Shown here piece after piece: positions 46,501-57,497 of a stretch of 64,000 bases of DNA. Made by a program: the position numbers and the translations under genes. The notes beneath the pieces are model-generated. The model saw only the letters and a list, made by a program, of their open reading frames with translations, did no database searches and had not been told where the DNA came from. The stretch lies in the NCBI GenBank assembly GCA_014526335.1, contig JACTAT010000052.1, positions 4,591,905-4,655,904 of the forward strand, in the 5' to 3' direction. The stretch is from Chrysaora quinquecirrha. Taxonomy: Eukaryota; Cnidaria; Scyphozoa; Semaeostomeae; Pelagiidae. Numbering within the stretch: position 1 is the stretch's first letter; the number at the start of each line of letters is the position of its first letter.

Positions 46501-49500
46501 AAAATTATGACTACCAGCCATATCAAGAATGTTGAATGAAAACATTTCGTTGTCTATTTGTGAAGTTCCTTCTGCTCTGTCTACTCCGATCGTCGTCTTT
46601 ATTTCGTCCGAAAATTTCTTCTTTACAAATCGTTTCACAATGCTTGACTTTCCAACTCCACATTCCCCAAGAATGGCAACTTTAATTTTATGTTTTTGTC
46701 TTTTCTTATCATATAGTTCTGACATCATATGTATTTCTTGTTTTTCCAACAAAAAATTCTTCTCTTTTTGTCAATGTATTGACCTTCCACTGATACTTGG
46801 ACTCAAAAATGCTGTCTTTTATTATTCTTTTATCCAAGGCAGAAAAATCTAGATTTGTCCTGACACAACCAAACGACACACGTATCTAACTGGTTCTAAC
46901 TGTTCTCGCTGTGTTGTGATGAGTTGATGACATTCGAAACGAGGATTCCCCGGGTTAAGCGATTGCTTATGGTCACGTGACCTTCTATGATCCTGGCTTA
47001 GATTTGTTCGTCCTTCTCTATTTGGTGTTGTCTTTCTTACTTTCGTTTTGAAACAAAGAATAAAGTAAAGCTTTCAGAATCATAATTGGAAATTATTTCA
47101 ATATTTTTCGTTTTAGAAGTTTCAGATCCATGATGTAATTCTTTTGTTAAAAAACAGGAGTATGCTAAGCTTAAAATCTTCATTTTAAAGTCTTTATATC
47201 GGTTTTATATCTGCTTAGCGATTGGACTTATCTTTTTATCATCGACTCAGACTTTATCTTTGGTTTAGAGGGTGTAAGATGCAGTCAATGGGATAAACAA
47301 CATTTTATAAATTTCTGAAAGCTTTTTCTTCAGCAGAGTATGAAACGTACGGAACGGAATAGGTGGAACAAGTTAATAATTATGAAAACATTAAACTTTA
47401 CTTAACTAACTTAAATTACCTTAACTTAACTTAACGTAACGTAACTTAACCAAACTAAACTAAACTCAACCTTACTTAACTTAACTTAACTTAACTGGAA
47501 TCACAACTTAACTTAGAGTACAAAATTGAAGTCGTAAATTCAAGTGCAAGTACAATGAGGTACGTGCTTGCTGGATCTATTGGACATCTCACCATATTCA
47601 GTGAATGCTGATTGGCGTTCAAAACACAATCCAATGCTAACTATTTCAGTTTTTTGATTGGCTAATTTGCATTTTATCTAAACGACTCGCAACCAGAAAC
47701 TAGTGATTTGTAGCAATTTGTCAAAAACATCTAGAGCGAAACGCATGTTAGCGCTTTTATAATTGAAAAGACAAAAAATGATAATGTTTTACTTCTTCAT
47801 AATTCGTTCCCTCCTTTCCCGTCTTTTGTTACTCCCACCCTTTATGAGGAAGCCATAAAACAATAGCATGGCAAAAGGGGATGCCTTGGCTTATGACGAC
47901 ACAGAGCCTTTCATTGTTATGCCCAACAAGAGGCCAGCTCGTTCTTTCACCTTCAGATTAATAATTCAGAACAACATTTAGTTAAGTGTTCTTGAATAAT
48001 TTATGTTTCATGTTTGTTAAAACAAGTAATAGAAAATACTACTTTCACGTGGAATCCTCACACAAGAACATTTTATTGAAGGAGCCTTTTTCACACCAAT
48101 CCGCATGAAATTCACACCGTCGATCATGAATTTTTTAAACGGTCTCGCTAGTTTTCAAAGGCCTTAAAAGGTATCGTTAATGCATTACCATCGAGTGGGG
48201 GCTCCGGAAGGGTAAAAGGTCTGGGACCCTATATAGATATCCCACACAGTGAGTTCCTACAGGGTGAAGTTCAAGCTATTGAACACTGTAACACATGATG
48301 GAGTACCATGTGTGTGCACACTTTTTTAGCTGGCATGCACTGCACCACAGCATCCGACTCAGTTTTCGTCCCAGACTCGGAAAACTTCGTTTTCTTTGAC
48401 TATAGACGACAGATCCTTTCCTATCCGTTTTGTATACCAGTTTTGTGTACCAACTTTACCAGTTGTTGAATCTGATCTACAATGTTAGTATGGTAGCGAA
48501 TAGCTTGCGCCACAGACCATAACAAAGAAGTTTTGTTATGGTCTGTGACGCAGGCTAGGTAGCGAAGTAATCGCTATCCTTAGAATAAAACAGGTTAAAG
48601 TTTACAAAAAGAAAGATTTTATGTACTGTAACTACGCTCTTCTTCGTGTCTGGTATACTTTACTTTTCGTTAATGATCCGCAATGAATAGTAATGGACAC
48701 AACAACCATACTTGGGGTACAATGTGTCTGCTGCTGCTGACATGTAATTAAACATACCATCTCATTTATTCTAGCTATTCAGCAGACCTTGGTTCCACAG
48801 TTGAAGATAGTGGATATCATCAGGTTGTTATTGGAGACAACGTAGCAGATAACAAATGGCATCAAGTGGTAATTGTGCAAGACAAAAAAGCAGTAAAAGT
48901 GATGCTTGACAAGGAAACCAAGTCAATGATAGCACCAGGATTATTTCATCGTCTTGACTTAGATATTGTGCTGTATACTGGTGGAATAAACAAACTCGAG
49001 CAAAGTAAACACAATGCATGGATTCCCAAAACACACAACTTCAAAGGCTGCCTGGCAAACGTTGTCTTCCGTTCAAGAGATATCCTACACAGTGCAAAAT
49101 TCAAGCTACTGGACACTGTAACACATGGTGGAGTACCATTTAAATGCATACCCCAAGATTACTCTCCTATTAGCTTCGTTGCTAGCAATTCAAAGATATT
49201 ACTGAGTCGCTCAGGGCCTACAGATGACACAAAATTATCGATGAAGCTTCGCACATTTGAAGCCAGTGGCATGATTGCAACAATGGCGACAACTAAAGGT
49301 CATGTGACATTGGCCAACGTCAATGGTAAGACAGTATTGAACGTTACTTTCAGTAAATTGATTGGACCTGAACGAAAGGTTTCTATTTCTGCCGGACGTG
49401 TTAGTGACGGTGACTGGCACACTGTTGAAATGCGAGTGGAAAAGAAGCAAAACGCAGTTACACTTATAGTTGATAAAGAAATAAAGACATATAAATTTGC

Positions 49501-52384
49501 GCGCCATTTTGAACTGTCGCGTGAGCTAGGCCCGTTTACTAAAGTCGTCCGAATTGGTGGTCCGAGTATTAGCCATCCTGGTTTTGTAGGCTGTATGCAG
49601 AATCTCTCTCTAGATGGAGTATCTGTTACTTTGGAAGGGTTGGAGGCAACGCAGTTTAGTGGAATAACTAATAAGTGCTTGCCTAAAGATCTTTGCTTTC
49701 CAAATCCCTGCCTTAATTCTGGAAATTGCACCCAAGATCATGGACAGTTTACATGCAAATGCCAGAAATCGTTGTTCAAAGGAAAAATCTGTGAGACATC
49801 AATTTATAAAAGAACATGCGATGAAATTAAGAAATCAGGCAAAACGAAAAGTGGAATTTATCGTATCAGTCCAAATGGTATTGATTCTTTTGATGTTTAT
49901 TGCAAAATGGATCATGAACTAGGAGCAGCAACTATAATACATCATAACATTCATCCTAATACCCGTGTTGTTTCAACGACGCGGCAAGGTATGCTGTACA
50001 AACATGAAATGCGTTACAAACTTGGTAAAGCAACGGCGATTCAAGTTGCAGATGCCAGTACTAAATGCAGGCAGTTCATCCGTTATGACTGCTTTCAATC
50101 AAAGTTATTGGATTCGTTGAGAAGATACAGAAGTGAGCACACTAGAGGAGGACGCTGGGTATCCAGAAACGGGATTATTCAGACCTACTGGGGAGGAGCA
50201 GCACCTGGATCCAAAGTCTGCGCATGTGGAATGCCTGGCAAAAGAGAATGTGCAGGTGAGATGATCTTTAAAAGTTTTCTGAAGTTAACAAAATCGTCAG
50301 AATGTGTATTTTTAACGTTTCCAGCTAACAAATCCATGGTGCATATCAATGGGCAAATGTATAAATGTGATATCTTTTCGTAAGTGCCAAAACTTATAGT
50401 GCCAATTTGCAAATGTGAAATCGTGTCATGTTTTCCAACGCGCCACAATGCAAAAATTTAGTACGTACCAAAATGCCAACGTGCACATGTGTATACATGC
50501 GCCATCTTTGCTTCCTGTGCCACATGGCTAGTCGTATATACTAAAATGTGAAGTTGGCAAATGATTCTACTTGTGCCATCTTGGCCTTTTCCAATTTCAT
50601 CCTTTCTGACGTATTCCCTGTTGTACATTATTGCCAGGTCTCTGAAAATGTCTATCTTTTGTGCAGATCATCATCTTGATTGCAACTGCGACATGGGCGA
50701 TCGTCAATGGAGAAACGATCAAGGATATCTCACTGATAAGAACTCACTTCCCGTAACCAGTGTGCAGTTCAGCGTCGATCAGCAGCAGGGACCAACTCAG
50801 CGCTCCTTCTTCACTGTAGGCAACCTCGAATGCTTTGGAACTGCGCCACTGCCAACTACAACACCGCCTCCAAGTACAACAACACCGACTACAGTAACAA
50901 CTACCATTACTTCTACCGAAGGCGTAACAACCAGCAGCGCAACTTCCAAACCTAAGGTGATTAAAGAAACGCCTACAGACAATCAAAACCATGTAAAGAG
51001 TATGGTTCCTATGTTTACAACTATTGCAGTACACAACGCTTCAATGAACGGTTCATTTGAAGCATCACAAGTGAATGGCCAGGACGATTTGTTTCCACGA
51101 CCATACCTTATCACAATCGTCGTTATTGGAACTGTTCTATGTATTCTATTGATTACACTTGTGGGTATATTATTCAAAGCAAAGGTCTCTGGAATATTAT
51201 TCAGAAAATCATGTCCACCGAAGCCGCACGTTGAAATAGAAGAATACGACCAGAGGTCTAGTGTTATATCCTCTGACTGGGAATTCCGAATAGGAACATC
51301 ATTTCCCACGAGTACGCCGGATGAGTCGACGACCACCTCAGAGGAAGACATGAGGGTACGAACCCTTGAAGACGTTCGTGGACGTAGAAGGTATGGACGA
51401 CTCGGAACTTGGGGAAGCCGCACCGCTTCAGCACCTACCTTGGGAGGACGCATCAGGAATTCAAGAGTCAGCATAAATGACAGAAGATCTGCCAGCAGGC
51501 ATTCCGGGTTGTTCAGCAGAGATGGCCTAAACAGCAATGACAGAGATGATGCATCAAGTCAGCCTTATGAAACTTCGTCTGAATCTTCGAAGTACACAAT
51601 GAAGTCAACAACAAACACATCCAATAGTAACAGCTCACGTTTCAGCACATGCACAGAACCAGGCACAGCCAGTGATTGCGAGTCAGTGAAAACCAACCAA
51701 GATGACAATCAGGCTGAGCCATTACCACGAAACAAACGTGACAGAGAAGCTGAACAAAAGGTTAATTTGCAGCAATCAATGGCCAATGGCACACTGCCTG
51801 AAGGAAAACAAATCGTTGTGACATCTGGAACACAGAAACCTTCTGATCTTAAAGTGAACGGCAGTGTAGCGCCTCCTGATGCCTATATGAGAATAAATGG
51901 CTTTTCAGTGCCATATCCAACAAGTAATAATGCCCAGGATAACACAAGACAAATCTACCCTCCTGTCCATGTGAATAACTACGCTCAAAGGCCTCATATA
52001 AGGCGAATACCACAGCCTCTTACCCATTCCGAGTATGGAACACATCTACAGTTAATCAACCCAGTGAATAGATGCTATTATCCGTCACAGGTTAACAGAT
52101 TTATTCCCGTTGGAAAGCGTCCGTTTGGATCAGATGCGATGCCGTTTCTTCAGCAGACAATACAAGAGGTTGATGTCACTGAGGAGGAGCCTGATATTGA
52201 GACAAATTTGATAGACGATGATACATCATCGAGAAGACAAAATGGACACGTGCATGCGAATGGTTTTTGTCATCATGATTCTGTTAATGATTATAATGAA
52301 GAGAATGGAGGAGAAGGACTTGCTTTGCTTAGGAAGAAAATCATCGAAAAGGCAACGAGTTTTGATGATGATCAAGAAGCATGA
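40312..52384 (+). CDS. Caspr/neurexin-IV-like adhesion receptor (three exons)
   Basis: Type I membrane protein of the contactin-associated (CNTNAP/neurexin IV) group, which mediates cell-cell junctions in other animals. CDS joins 40312-40580, 48775-50255 and 50667-52384, predicting 1155 residues. Order: signal peptide (1-28), two laminin-G domains (about 32-212 and 222-392), one EGF (about 397-430), the fibrinogen-like module typical of Caspr (about 437-641, with TYWGGAAPGSKVCACG and LDCNCDMGDRQWRNDQGYLT), a Thr/Pro mucin-like stalk, one membrane helix (about 729-753, PYLITIVVIGTVLCILLITL) and a cytoplasmic tail of about 400 residues. Compared with Caspr it lacks the N-terminal discoidin domain and the LamG-EGF-LamG block after the fibrinogen module. 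The tail ends DDDQEA, without a PDZ motif, and I see no protein-4.1 site. Function in this organism is inferred. Confidence 0.93.
44050..44233. mobile_element. TAGAC-family MITE, diverged
   Basis: Starts TAGACTTATTACC and ends GTAATACGTCTA, 184 bp. The interior contains a direct repeat of CAGAGTGGGACT. The flanks AGGTACAGT and AGTCATAGT match at only 6 of 9 positions, so the insertion is probably old. Confidence 0.6.
44756..44884. mobile_element. TAGAC-family MITE with perfect 9-bp target duplication
   Basis: A 129-bp element with inverted ends: TAGACTTATTACCTGAGTCC and GGTAACTACGACTCAAGTAA (then TAAGTCTA). It is flanked by GGCGTTAGC at 44747-44755 and 44885-44893, identical at all nine positions. 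This is the best-preserved member of the family in the window. Confidence 0.88.
45128..45295. mobile_element. TIR element, GCCAGGCTTATGTCGAC ends
   Basis: The ends GCCAGGCTTTATATGTCGAC and GTCGACATAAGCCTGGC are inverted, 168 bp apart overall. An internal TGTCGACATAAGCGC copy makes it composite. No target duplication is clear. Confidence 0.7.
46075..46728 (-). CDS. Ras/Rab-like small GTPase, intronless and nested
   Basis: A 217-residue GTP-binding switch protein encoded without introns on the strand opposite the host intron. ATG at 46728-46726; a second ATG follows directly. G1 GECGVGKSS (21-29), switch I TTIGVD (45-50), G3 DMAGSH (69-74), G4 NKKD (127-130) and G5 SAK (157-159) are all present. 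TIGVD suggests affinity to Rab. The residue equivalent to Ras Gln61 is Ser73, so intrinsic hydrolysis is predicted to be weak. There is no C-terminal Cys or CaaX (it ends PSEIS), so prenylation is not expected; the basic KRLRTLV region might contact membranes instead. The lack of introns suggests a retrocopy, but no poly(A) remnant is evident. An intact frame of this length with all G motifs argues for function. Confidence 0.9.
   Translation of the reverse strand: MMSELYDKKRQKHKIKVAILGECGVGKSSIVKRFVKKKFSDEIKTTIGVDRAEGTSQIDNEMFSFNILDMAGSHNFQSLIQSYLISADAVIFVYDITDKESFAMVPVWNTLVSNYCSRDTVKLVVGNKKDLCYCREVRFQNAKTFANFEGMVALEVSAKTDECIGLIFQCVAQEQKLKQTLASVGQQKVSSCKRTGFGFTSFVKRLRTLVGSPSEIS
47394..47512 (+). 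repeat. TTAAC/ACTTA pentamer microsatellite
   Basis: Imperfect CTTAA and CTTAACTTAA units fill about 120 bp of the intron. Confidence 0.88.
48235..48322 (+). pseudogene. Decayed copy of part of Caspr-like exon 2
   Basis: The segment from GATATCCCACACAGTG through AACACTGTAACACATGATGG to GAGTACCATG matches exon 2 at about 49079-49150 (GATATCCTACACAGTG, GACACTGTAACACATGGTGG, GAGTACCATT). It has an extra stretch near its start and mismatches. It has no bounding splice sites and is not open with the exon. It lies about 0.8 kb upstream in the same orientation. Confidence 0.8.
48501..48557. mobile_element. 57-bp hairpin element with perfect 9-bp target duplication
   Basis: Two 26-bp arms (48501-48526 and 48532-48557) are inverted repeats with two mismatches around a 5-base loop. 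The ends read TAGCTT and AGGCTA. The direct repeat GGTAGCGAA flanks it exactly at 48492-48500 and 48558-48566. Terminal TAG/CTA and a 9-bp duplication echo the TAGAC family, though the arm sequences differ. Confidence 0.82.
48775..50255 (+). CDS. Caspr-like exon 2: LamG1 end, LamG2, EGF, fibrinogen-like start
   Basis: The exon starts after TTTATTCTAG and restores Ser-Tyr-Ser-Ala in phase. It contains the rest of LamG1 (NKWHQVVIVQDKK, FKGCLANVVFR), LamG2 (SDGDWHTVEMRVEKKQ, PGFVGCMQNLSLDG), an EGF (LCFPNPCLNSGNC) and most of the fibrinogen-like module with SGIYRISPNG. It ends before GTGAGA in phase 1. Confidence 0.93.
50256..50666 (+). other. Intron 2 of the Caspr-like gene
   Basis: A 411-bp GT-AG intron. 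Its start stays open to 50383 in the exon 2 frame, so a retained-intron product with a soluble ectodomain is possible, but nothing in the sequence demonstrates it. Confidence 0.8.
50667..52384 (+). CDS. Caspr-like exon 3: fibrinogen-like end, stalk, TM, cytoplasmic tail
   Basis: The exon follows ATCTTTTGTGCAG; joining restores Asp-His-His before LDCNCD. It carries the end of the Caspr-type module (LPVTSVQFSVD, FFTVGNLECFG), a TTTPPPSTTTPTT stalk, the membrane helix, then a long Ser/Arg/Asn-rich intracellular region. Stop TGA at 52382-52384. Confidence 0.92.
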
Positions 52385-53320
52385 AATTAGGCCTAAGGGA
52401 TAATTCAACCAATGAAGCAACCAAATTAACGGGGCAGTTATCAGTATGGAATATCAACAAAACAGAGTGAGAGCTTTTAACTGACAGGGACAGTTAGGAA
52501 TCTGCCCAATAATGACTTGGTTAACGGCATTAACGGCAAAGGATTCTTTAGATGGTGGTCGACCGGAGGCCAGAGACTGAATCTAAACAAGAAATGTAGC
52601 TTTGAACTTTTGCAGGAAAGAATCTTCAATGTTAAATTCAATAATTCCTTCATTTGTTTAAAATATATAAAATTATGTAATAAGAAATAACATATACTGT
52701 ATAAATAATGAATACTGTTAATTTAAGAGAAATAGAGGGGTATAGACGTATCGTATAATAGAAGTAATTATTTGTACTCGAAATGGTAGGCAATGGGCAA
52801 ACAAAAAAGATCTTACTGTACTTTATTGCTTGGTTAACCTATAGTTAACTTAGCCTCTCGCCCCTCAGATCATCGCCGAGATAGGTTACTTGAAATGCCG
52901 CAAAAGATACGACCCTTATTTGGCCACGCCCTTTTGCTCATCCAAAATGTTAGACCTCTAACTAAGCCATGGTGCCAATGGGGTTTATGAAATGTCTTAG
53001 ACTTGAAGACTTGGCTGTCAGCTATCCAAAACTCTTCATAAAAAAGTGTGTGTAATTTATGATACAAATTTACATAATCAACGGCTCTGACTAAAGAACA
53101 GCCCAGAGTCTAGGCCTTGATGCAGCAGACTCTGATCCTCGAAAACTCATTTTAACATTATTTAAATGAATGTTTGTGCTTTCTGCTTTAGTTGTTAAGA
53201 TGATATATCTTTGCATTAATTTATTTCAAGTCTGATGAATATGAAGTTATTGCTTTTATTTATCTAAAAAATGTTGTAATAATTTGAATTAACTGTAAAT
53301 ATGTGTTGCTTAAATTAAAC
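52385..53320 (+). other. Probable 3' UTR of the Caspr-like gene
   Basis: AT-rich sequence without coding features. A possible poly(A) signal ATTAAA lies at 53314-53319. A canonical AATAAA occurs only at 53641, beyond a probable transposon. Confidence 0.35.
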
Positions 53321-53381
53321 GAATATTTGAAACGATTGAAGATATCCTTGCCATTTCTGTGCTATTTTCTTTCGTCATAGG

Positions 53382-53611
53382 TGAGGCCCCATTGGGGTAT
53401 TGGAGATGTGGGATATTTCCAGAAAGAGGGCATGGGAAAGGTATGGGAATGAATCAAAGGGTACGGGAACATTCTGAAAAGGGGTATAAGGGATATTTAT
53501 GGGTGCCATTCTAGGATAAAAGGGAGAAAACGTATTGGGGACAAAGAAAAGGAATATGTTAGAAAATTGTTGGGGATGTAAGATATTTGGCCTTCCTCTA
53601 ATTGGGCCTCA
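53382..53611. mobile_element. Possible TIR element with GGGATA-rich interior
   Basis: TGAGGCCCCATTGGGG and the reverse complement of CTCTAATTGGGCCTCA face each other over 230 bp. The interior is G-rich with repeated AAAGGG/GGGATA words. The inverted match is short and no target duplication is seen. Confidence 0.35.
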
Positions 53612-56600
53612 ATGGTTATTTCTTCATTATAAATATACTAAATAAAGAGCACAGAGTCAGGAAAAATTACGGTCACACGGTCATTGACCGGAGGAAGGTC
53701 CATTAGAACAATAGAAAATAGTTTGCCACACCCAAAAAACGCCTATCTTTCATTGTTAAGTGAGGAAGGTTCTAGCTAGGGGTATTTTTGTCTGGAGGAA
53801 GGTTGAACACTTTTCTGGACTCTGAGAGAGCAGACGAGAGAGTGTGCAGTGCTGAGTAAGATTCAAAATAAGCATTTCAATGTTTTTTGCGTCATCAAGC
53901 TACTCTTAGGTGCCTAATTGCCGGCCCCCCGCTAATTAATTTTTTGGAAAAATTTCGACCCCCCACTCTTATTAGGACCCCCTGCTTAATTAGATTTACA
54001 TCAATTTTGAGTCCATGAATATAACTTATTTCACTGAGACCTTCTTTGTATGAAATTTCACTTGTACACTCTATTTGTTGATTAACGCTATGGATTGCCT
54101 AGCCTATAAGTACTATAGGGCCAGTCGCACTGCATTTCTGCAGTTTTCTGACAAACTTTGTTAAACAAATTCCGACCCCCCATTTACTCCATCCCCCCTC
54201 AATTGGATCCTGGATGAAGTTCCACACCCCCCCCCCGCTAATGTAGTAGGAACAGCTACTTTATGTAAATGTATGTCTTCTTCCACGTTATGATCTTTCT
54301 ATACCTTCTATCTATTTACGTAAGTACTTGTACGTCACAATAACTAGAACTTTCTGTTAGAACATAGTTGCATGTATAATTTCTAACTGCGCAATAGATC
54401 ATGCGACTTGTAAATACTATAACTAAGAAACTCTGTAAATAAGTAGTCAGTCAGTACGGAGTCAGTACGCAGTCAGTACGAAGACAGTATGAAGTCAGTT
54501 GATCAGACATGATAGAGAATCGTCTCTCAAATGTCGTCTGACTCCGTGTGTTCTCTGCGCGCACGTAAAACTCAAGCAGCAGCTAAAGATCCTTCTGCTA
54601 CGAACGATCCCGACTACACTAAGAGTAAGTTCTGTGTGTGGCCTCCCACGCTTGTGAATGTCGGTGAATATTGTAAGTCCTCTATCTTACTGTTTTTCTC
54701 TTTATTTTTAGCAAACCTCCACGTGGTATATGAAACCACTATATTTTTATTGATCGTTTTAAGTCGTCGCTGCCTAAGAACTCTAGCAAAAGTAGTCTCA
54801 ATCAAATATAATACGCATGCTGCAAGCATGGAAAGTTGTTTGTATGTTATCAATTATAACCTTCCTAGTTGATAAAAAAGGCATTAAATATTAGTATGCT
54901 ATTATTTTAAGGTATTATATGCTTGTTAATACTTCACATGTTGCCTTTCCTTTTTGCCTGAGCGAGGAGACTGCAGGCTTACTTAGGAATTCAGCCATTT
55001 ATTAATATTTCTGTGCCTAATTAATTGATGTGATTAATATCCAGTGTGCCTCTCTTTCGGCAATCAGCATACCAATGCCTATTTTAAATGCAATTTCCTT
55101 TCCCTAATTGCAACTACGCTGGGTTCATCTTTATTTAAAAGTTGCAGCTATTTCAGGATTTTCAGAGAGTGCTTTACTGGCTCATGAGCTTGTGTGTTGC
55201 AAAGGTGAGTTGATTTTGCTTTTGCTTTTAAAGCTTCATCGTGCTCTGTTGCATTGAAATTGCAGAAACAATGCATTGTTTAAAAGCTTGCTGTGTCGTG
55301 TGCACGCAATTTCAAGTGATCGATATCTCTCGGTTTTCTCCAATAAACGGAATACTATATAGCTTGTATACATCAAAGCTTTCTTACAGCGTAAAACACC
55401 ATCGATACATTTCTATTTCCTTTTTCTACTGTAGAGCTACTAAGATGTTATGTTTCATTTATTCGATGCCATTACCAACTGAAAACATACAGTGTTTTTG
55501 TTGTTAAAGCCAACAATCACGGACGAAATTGTTGAGACAGTACTGAAAATGTACCTCCGCATAGCGTATTGGCTCACTTTACCCCCCCCTCCCCCCAGTT
55601 CAATGTTGATAATTACAAAAAAAGTTGAATTGAACTGAATTGAATTTCGTTTCATTCGCCACAGAATTGAGCGACCCATCATGCGGGCAGAATATGTAAA
55701 AAGAAATCTGTCAGAAAGCAATCAACATTGAATAGGGGAGCGGGGCAGAGACATTGACCCCCGATCAACATGACTCAACATATTTTGTCCATGATTGTAG
55801 TTTCGGGTTGTCGACAATATTTGAAACTATTATAGGGGCTTAGGAGACAGGGTACGGAGGTTTAGGAAGAGTTACTTAAATCTTAAATCTAGCATTGAGG
55901 AAAGCTACTATTTGTAAAAAATTGTTCAGTTCTATAAGAAATCTTTTGGGGGATTCCTGTCCCCGGTGCGGGGCTCCCCGGTTTGTCTATTGATTTTCGA
56001 GAGAAAGGCAATAGATCGTCTCTCTGCTTGTTGCAATTTAACAAATGATCTTTTGGACTTAGATACCTCAACAGTTAAATAACAAAGCTGCTAGCTTTTG
56101 TAACAGCTAAATTGTGTCGGTTTTTTAACGCAAAACTGTAGTAAACTTGGTGTAGGTTTTGGTGATTTTTTGTGCAACATCATACAAAAAGAAAATACAT
56201 AGAAGCCTGTTTTGTTAGCCTGAAACCATTGAACTTTCCGTCTTGTTCCATGGTGGTCCGCCTCCAGTTTTCTGTCCATTTAAAGTTACATAAAATATTA
56301 ACTCTCGCGTGTCTTCTTACTAATGTACTTGCCAAGTTCATTCAATCGCTGTATCTTTCACATACTGTGAAGACTTGAATGATTTTACATTTGTTGCTTA
56401 GCAAGCAGAACCATTTCACATTTGTTGATTTGTTTTTTCTCACTGGATCTCTCTATCTTTATGTTAACTCGCTGTTTTTACAATTTGTTTGTTTGTTTAT
56501 TTTATTCTTTCCAACTGCTCAGGTAAAAAGCCTCGCACTGTTGACTTTTTACACAGTCGGGAGATTTTTTGCTGTTTCTTTCCAAAGTTTTGTTCCTAGA

Positions 56601-57253
56601 ACATCAACATACCATACCTTGTTTTGGTGTAAATGAGTAGTCATTTGTGGGTTTAAACAAAATGAAGGACGCAAAAAACGAAAAAGGATATGTCGGAACA
56701 GTCCTATCATCTGTGCTTTCTATCATATATTTACTTATGTAGGGTAGCTCTTTTCTTGAAGATTTGGTTGATATTCATTGAATTTACAAGAAGTCTTAAG
56801 ATAGGAGGAGACTTTCGTCACAGTTTCAGCACTTTTTGGTTCAATTTGTAATATTCTTGGCACCACATGAAATGAAATAGAAGACTAAGACTTAACTTTG
56901 CACATAGTAGTTTGAAGGAATTGGATAGATACCATTTACGACTCGAGGTGATTGGTGCGAGGTTAAACTGAAAAGATTACTTTGAAATTTAGTGCCTTTA
57001 GCCTCGCTTAAGTCTTATATAAAGAGAGGAATAATGCCCTGGGCAAACGTTCAATTCAATTCATTCATTTTTATTCGTAGAAATACAATTTACAATGATA
57101 AAATGTACTCTACACGGCCCAAGAAAAGCAGAGCTTATCTTGCTTGGGCCGCTACAAAGCTAACAAAACTAGCAATTATTAAATTCTAGAAATATTGGTT
57201 ATAAAGATGACAAATAGGTTGCGGATAATAATAATATTAATTGACATCATAGT
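53612..57253. other. Gene-free stretch
   Basis: C-rich ACCCCCC runs lie near 53920-54235. A short tandem of AGTCAGTACG units occupies 54445-54502. An ORF from 54531 begins MSSDSVCSLRARKTQAAAK and crosses a possible splice-like or LTR-leader region, but no gag or other domain is recognised. An AATTCAATTCATTCATTTTT segment near 57052 resembles a LINE 3' tail. Confidence 0.35.
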
Positions 57254-57497
57254 TTCAAACATTTTTTGTCTTTGTCAAACATTTAAAATTTGCTTTTAAT
57301 GCAAAATGCTTGACCGTTTGATCACGTCACAAAACATTTTTGCTTGCATCGAGCAAAAGATGTTTTTGAACTTTTTCAAGAATTGGTTTTGAAGAATTCT
57401 GCTTATTAATGCTTGTTAGAGAATGTTTTGCGATGTTGCCAAACGTTCGAACATTAAATGTTTGGCAAATGGTGTTTGATAGTTTGGCCACTGCCTA
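57254..57497. mobile_element. GATCAAACATTG-family MITE, diverged
   Basis: Words shared with 31879-32160 include CTTGACCGTTTGATCACGTC, CAAAACATT and GGTGTTTGATAGTTTGGCCA followed by CTGCCTAAGG. The left terminus is poorly preserved. Confidence 0.65.

Larger units (their letters stand above)
40581..48774 (+). other. Intron 1 of the Caspr-like gene (8.2 kb)
   Basis: A GT-AG intron that holds the opposite-strand small GTPase gene, several MITEs, a microsatellite and a decayed copy of part of exon 2, all listed separately. Short ORFs in 40.6-44.0 kb have no recognisable product. Confidence 0.85.

Noticed and set aside
50561..50666. Upstream part of the open frame leading into Caspr-like exon 3
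   Set aside because: It reads a non-conserved hydrophobic peptide before the GTGCAG acceptor; the splice from 50255 to 50667 restores the conserved module, so this part is intron.
53905..54250. C-rich segment with AATTGCCGGCCCCCC, similar in part to 43120-43385
   Set aside because: Shared GGTGCCTTATT/GGTGCCTAATT and C-rich words hint at a repeat family, but the ends and pairing could not be established.
54340..54872. Possible LTR retrotransposon leader and gag start
   Set aside because: A TGTTAGAACA start and a short Ala/Lys-rich ORF are suggestive, but no second LTR, primer-binding site, gag or pol motif could be found.
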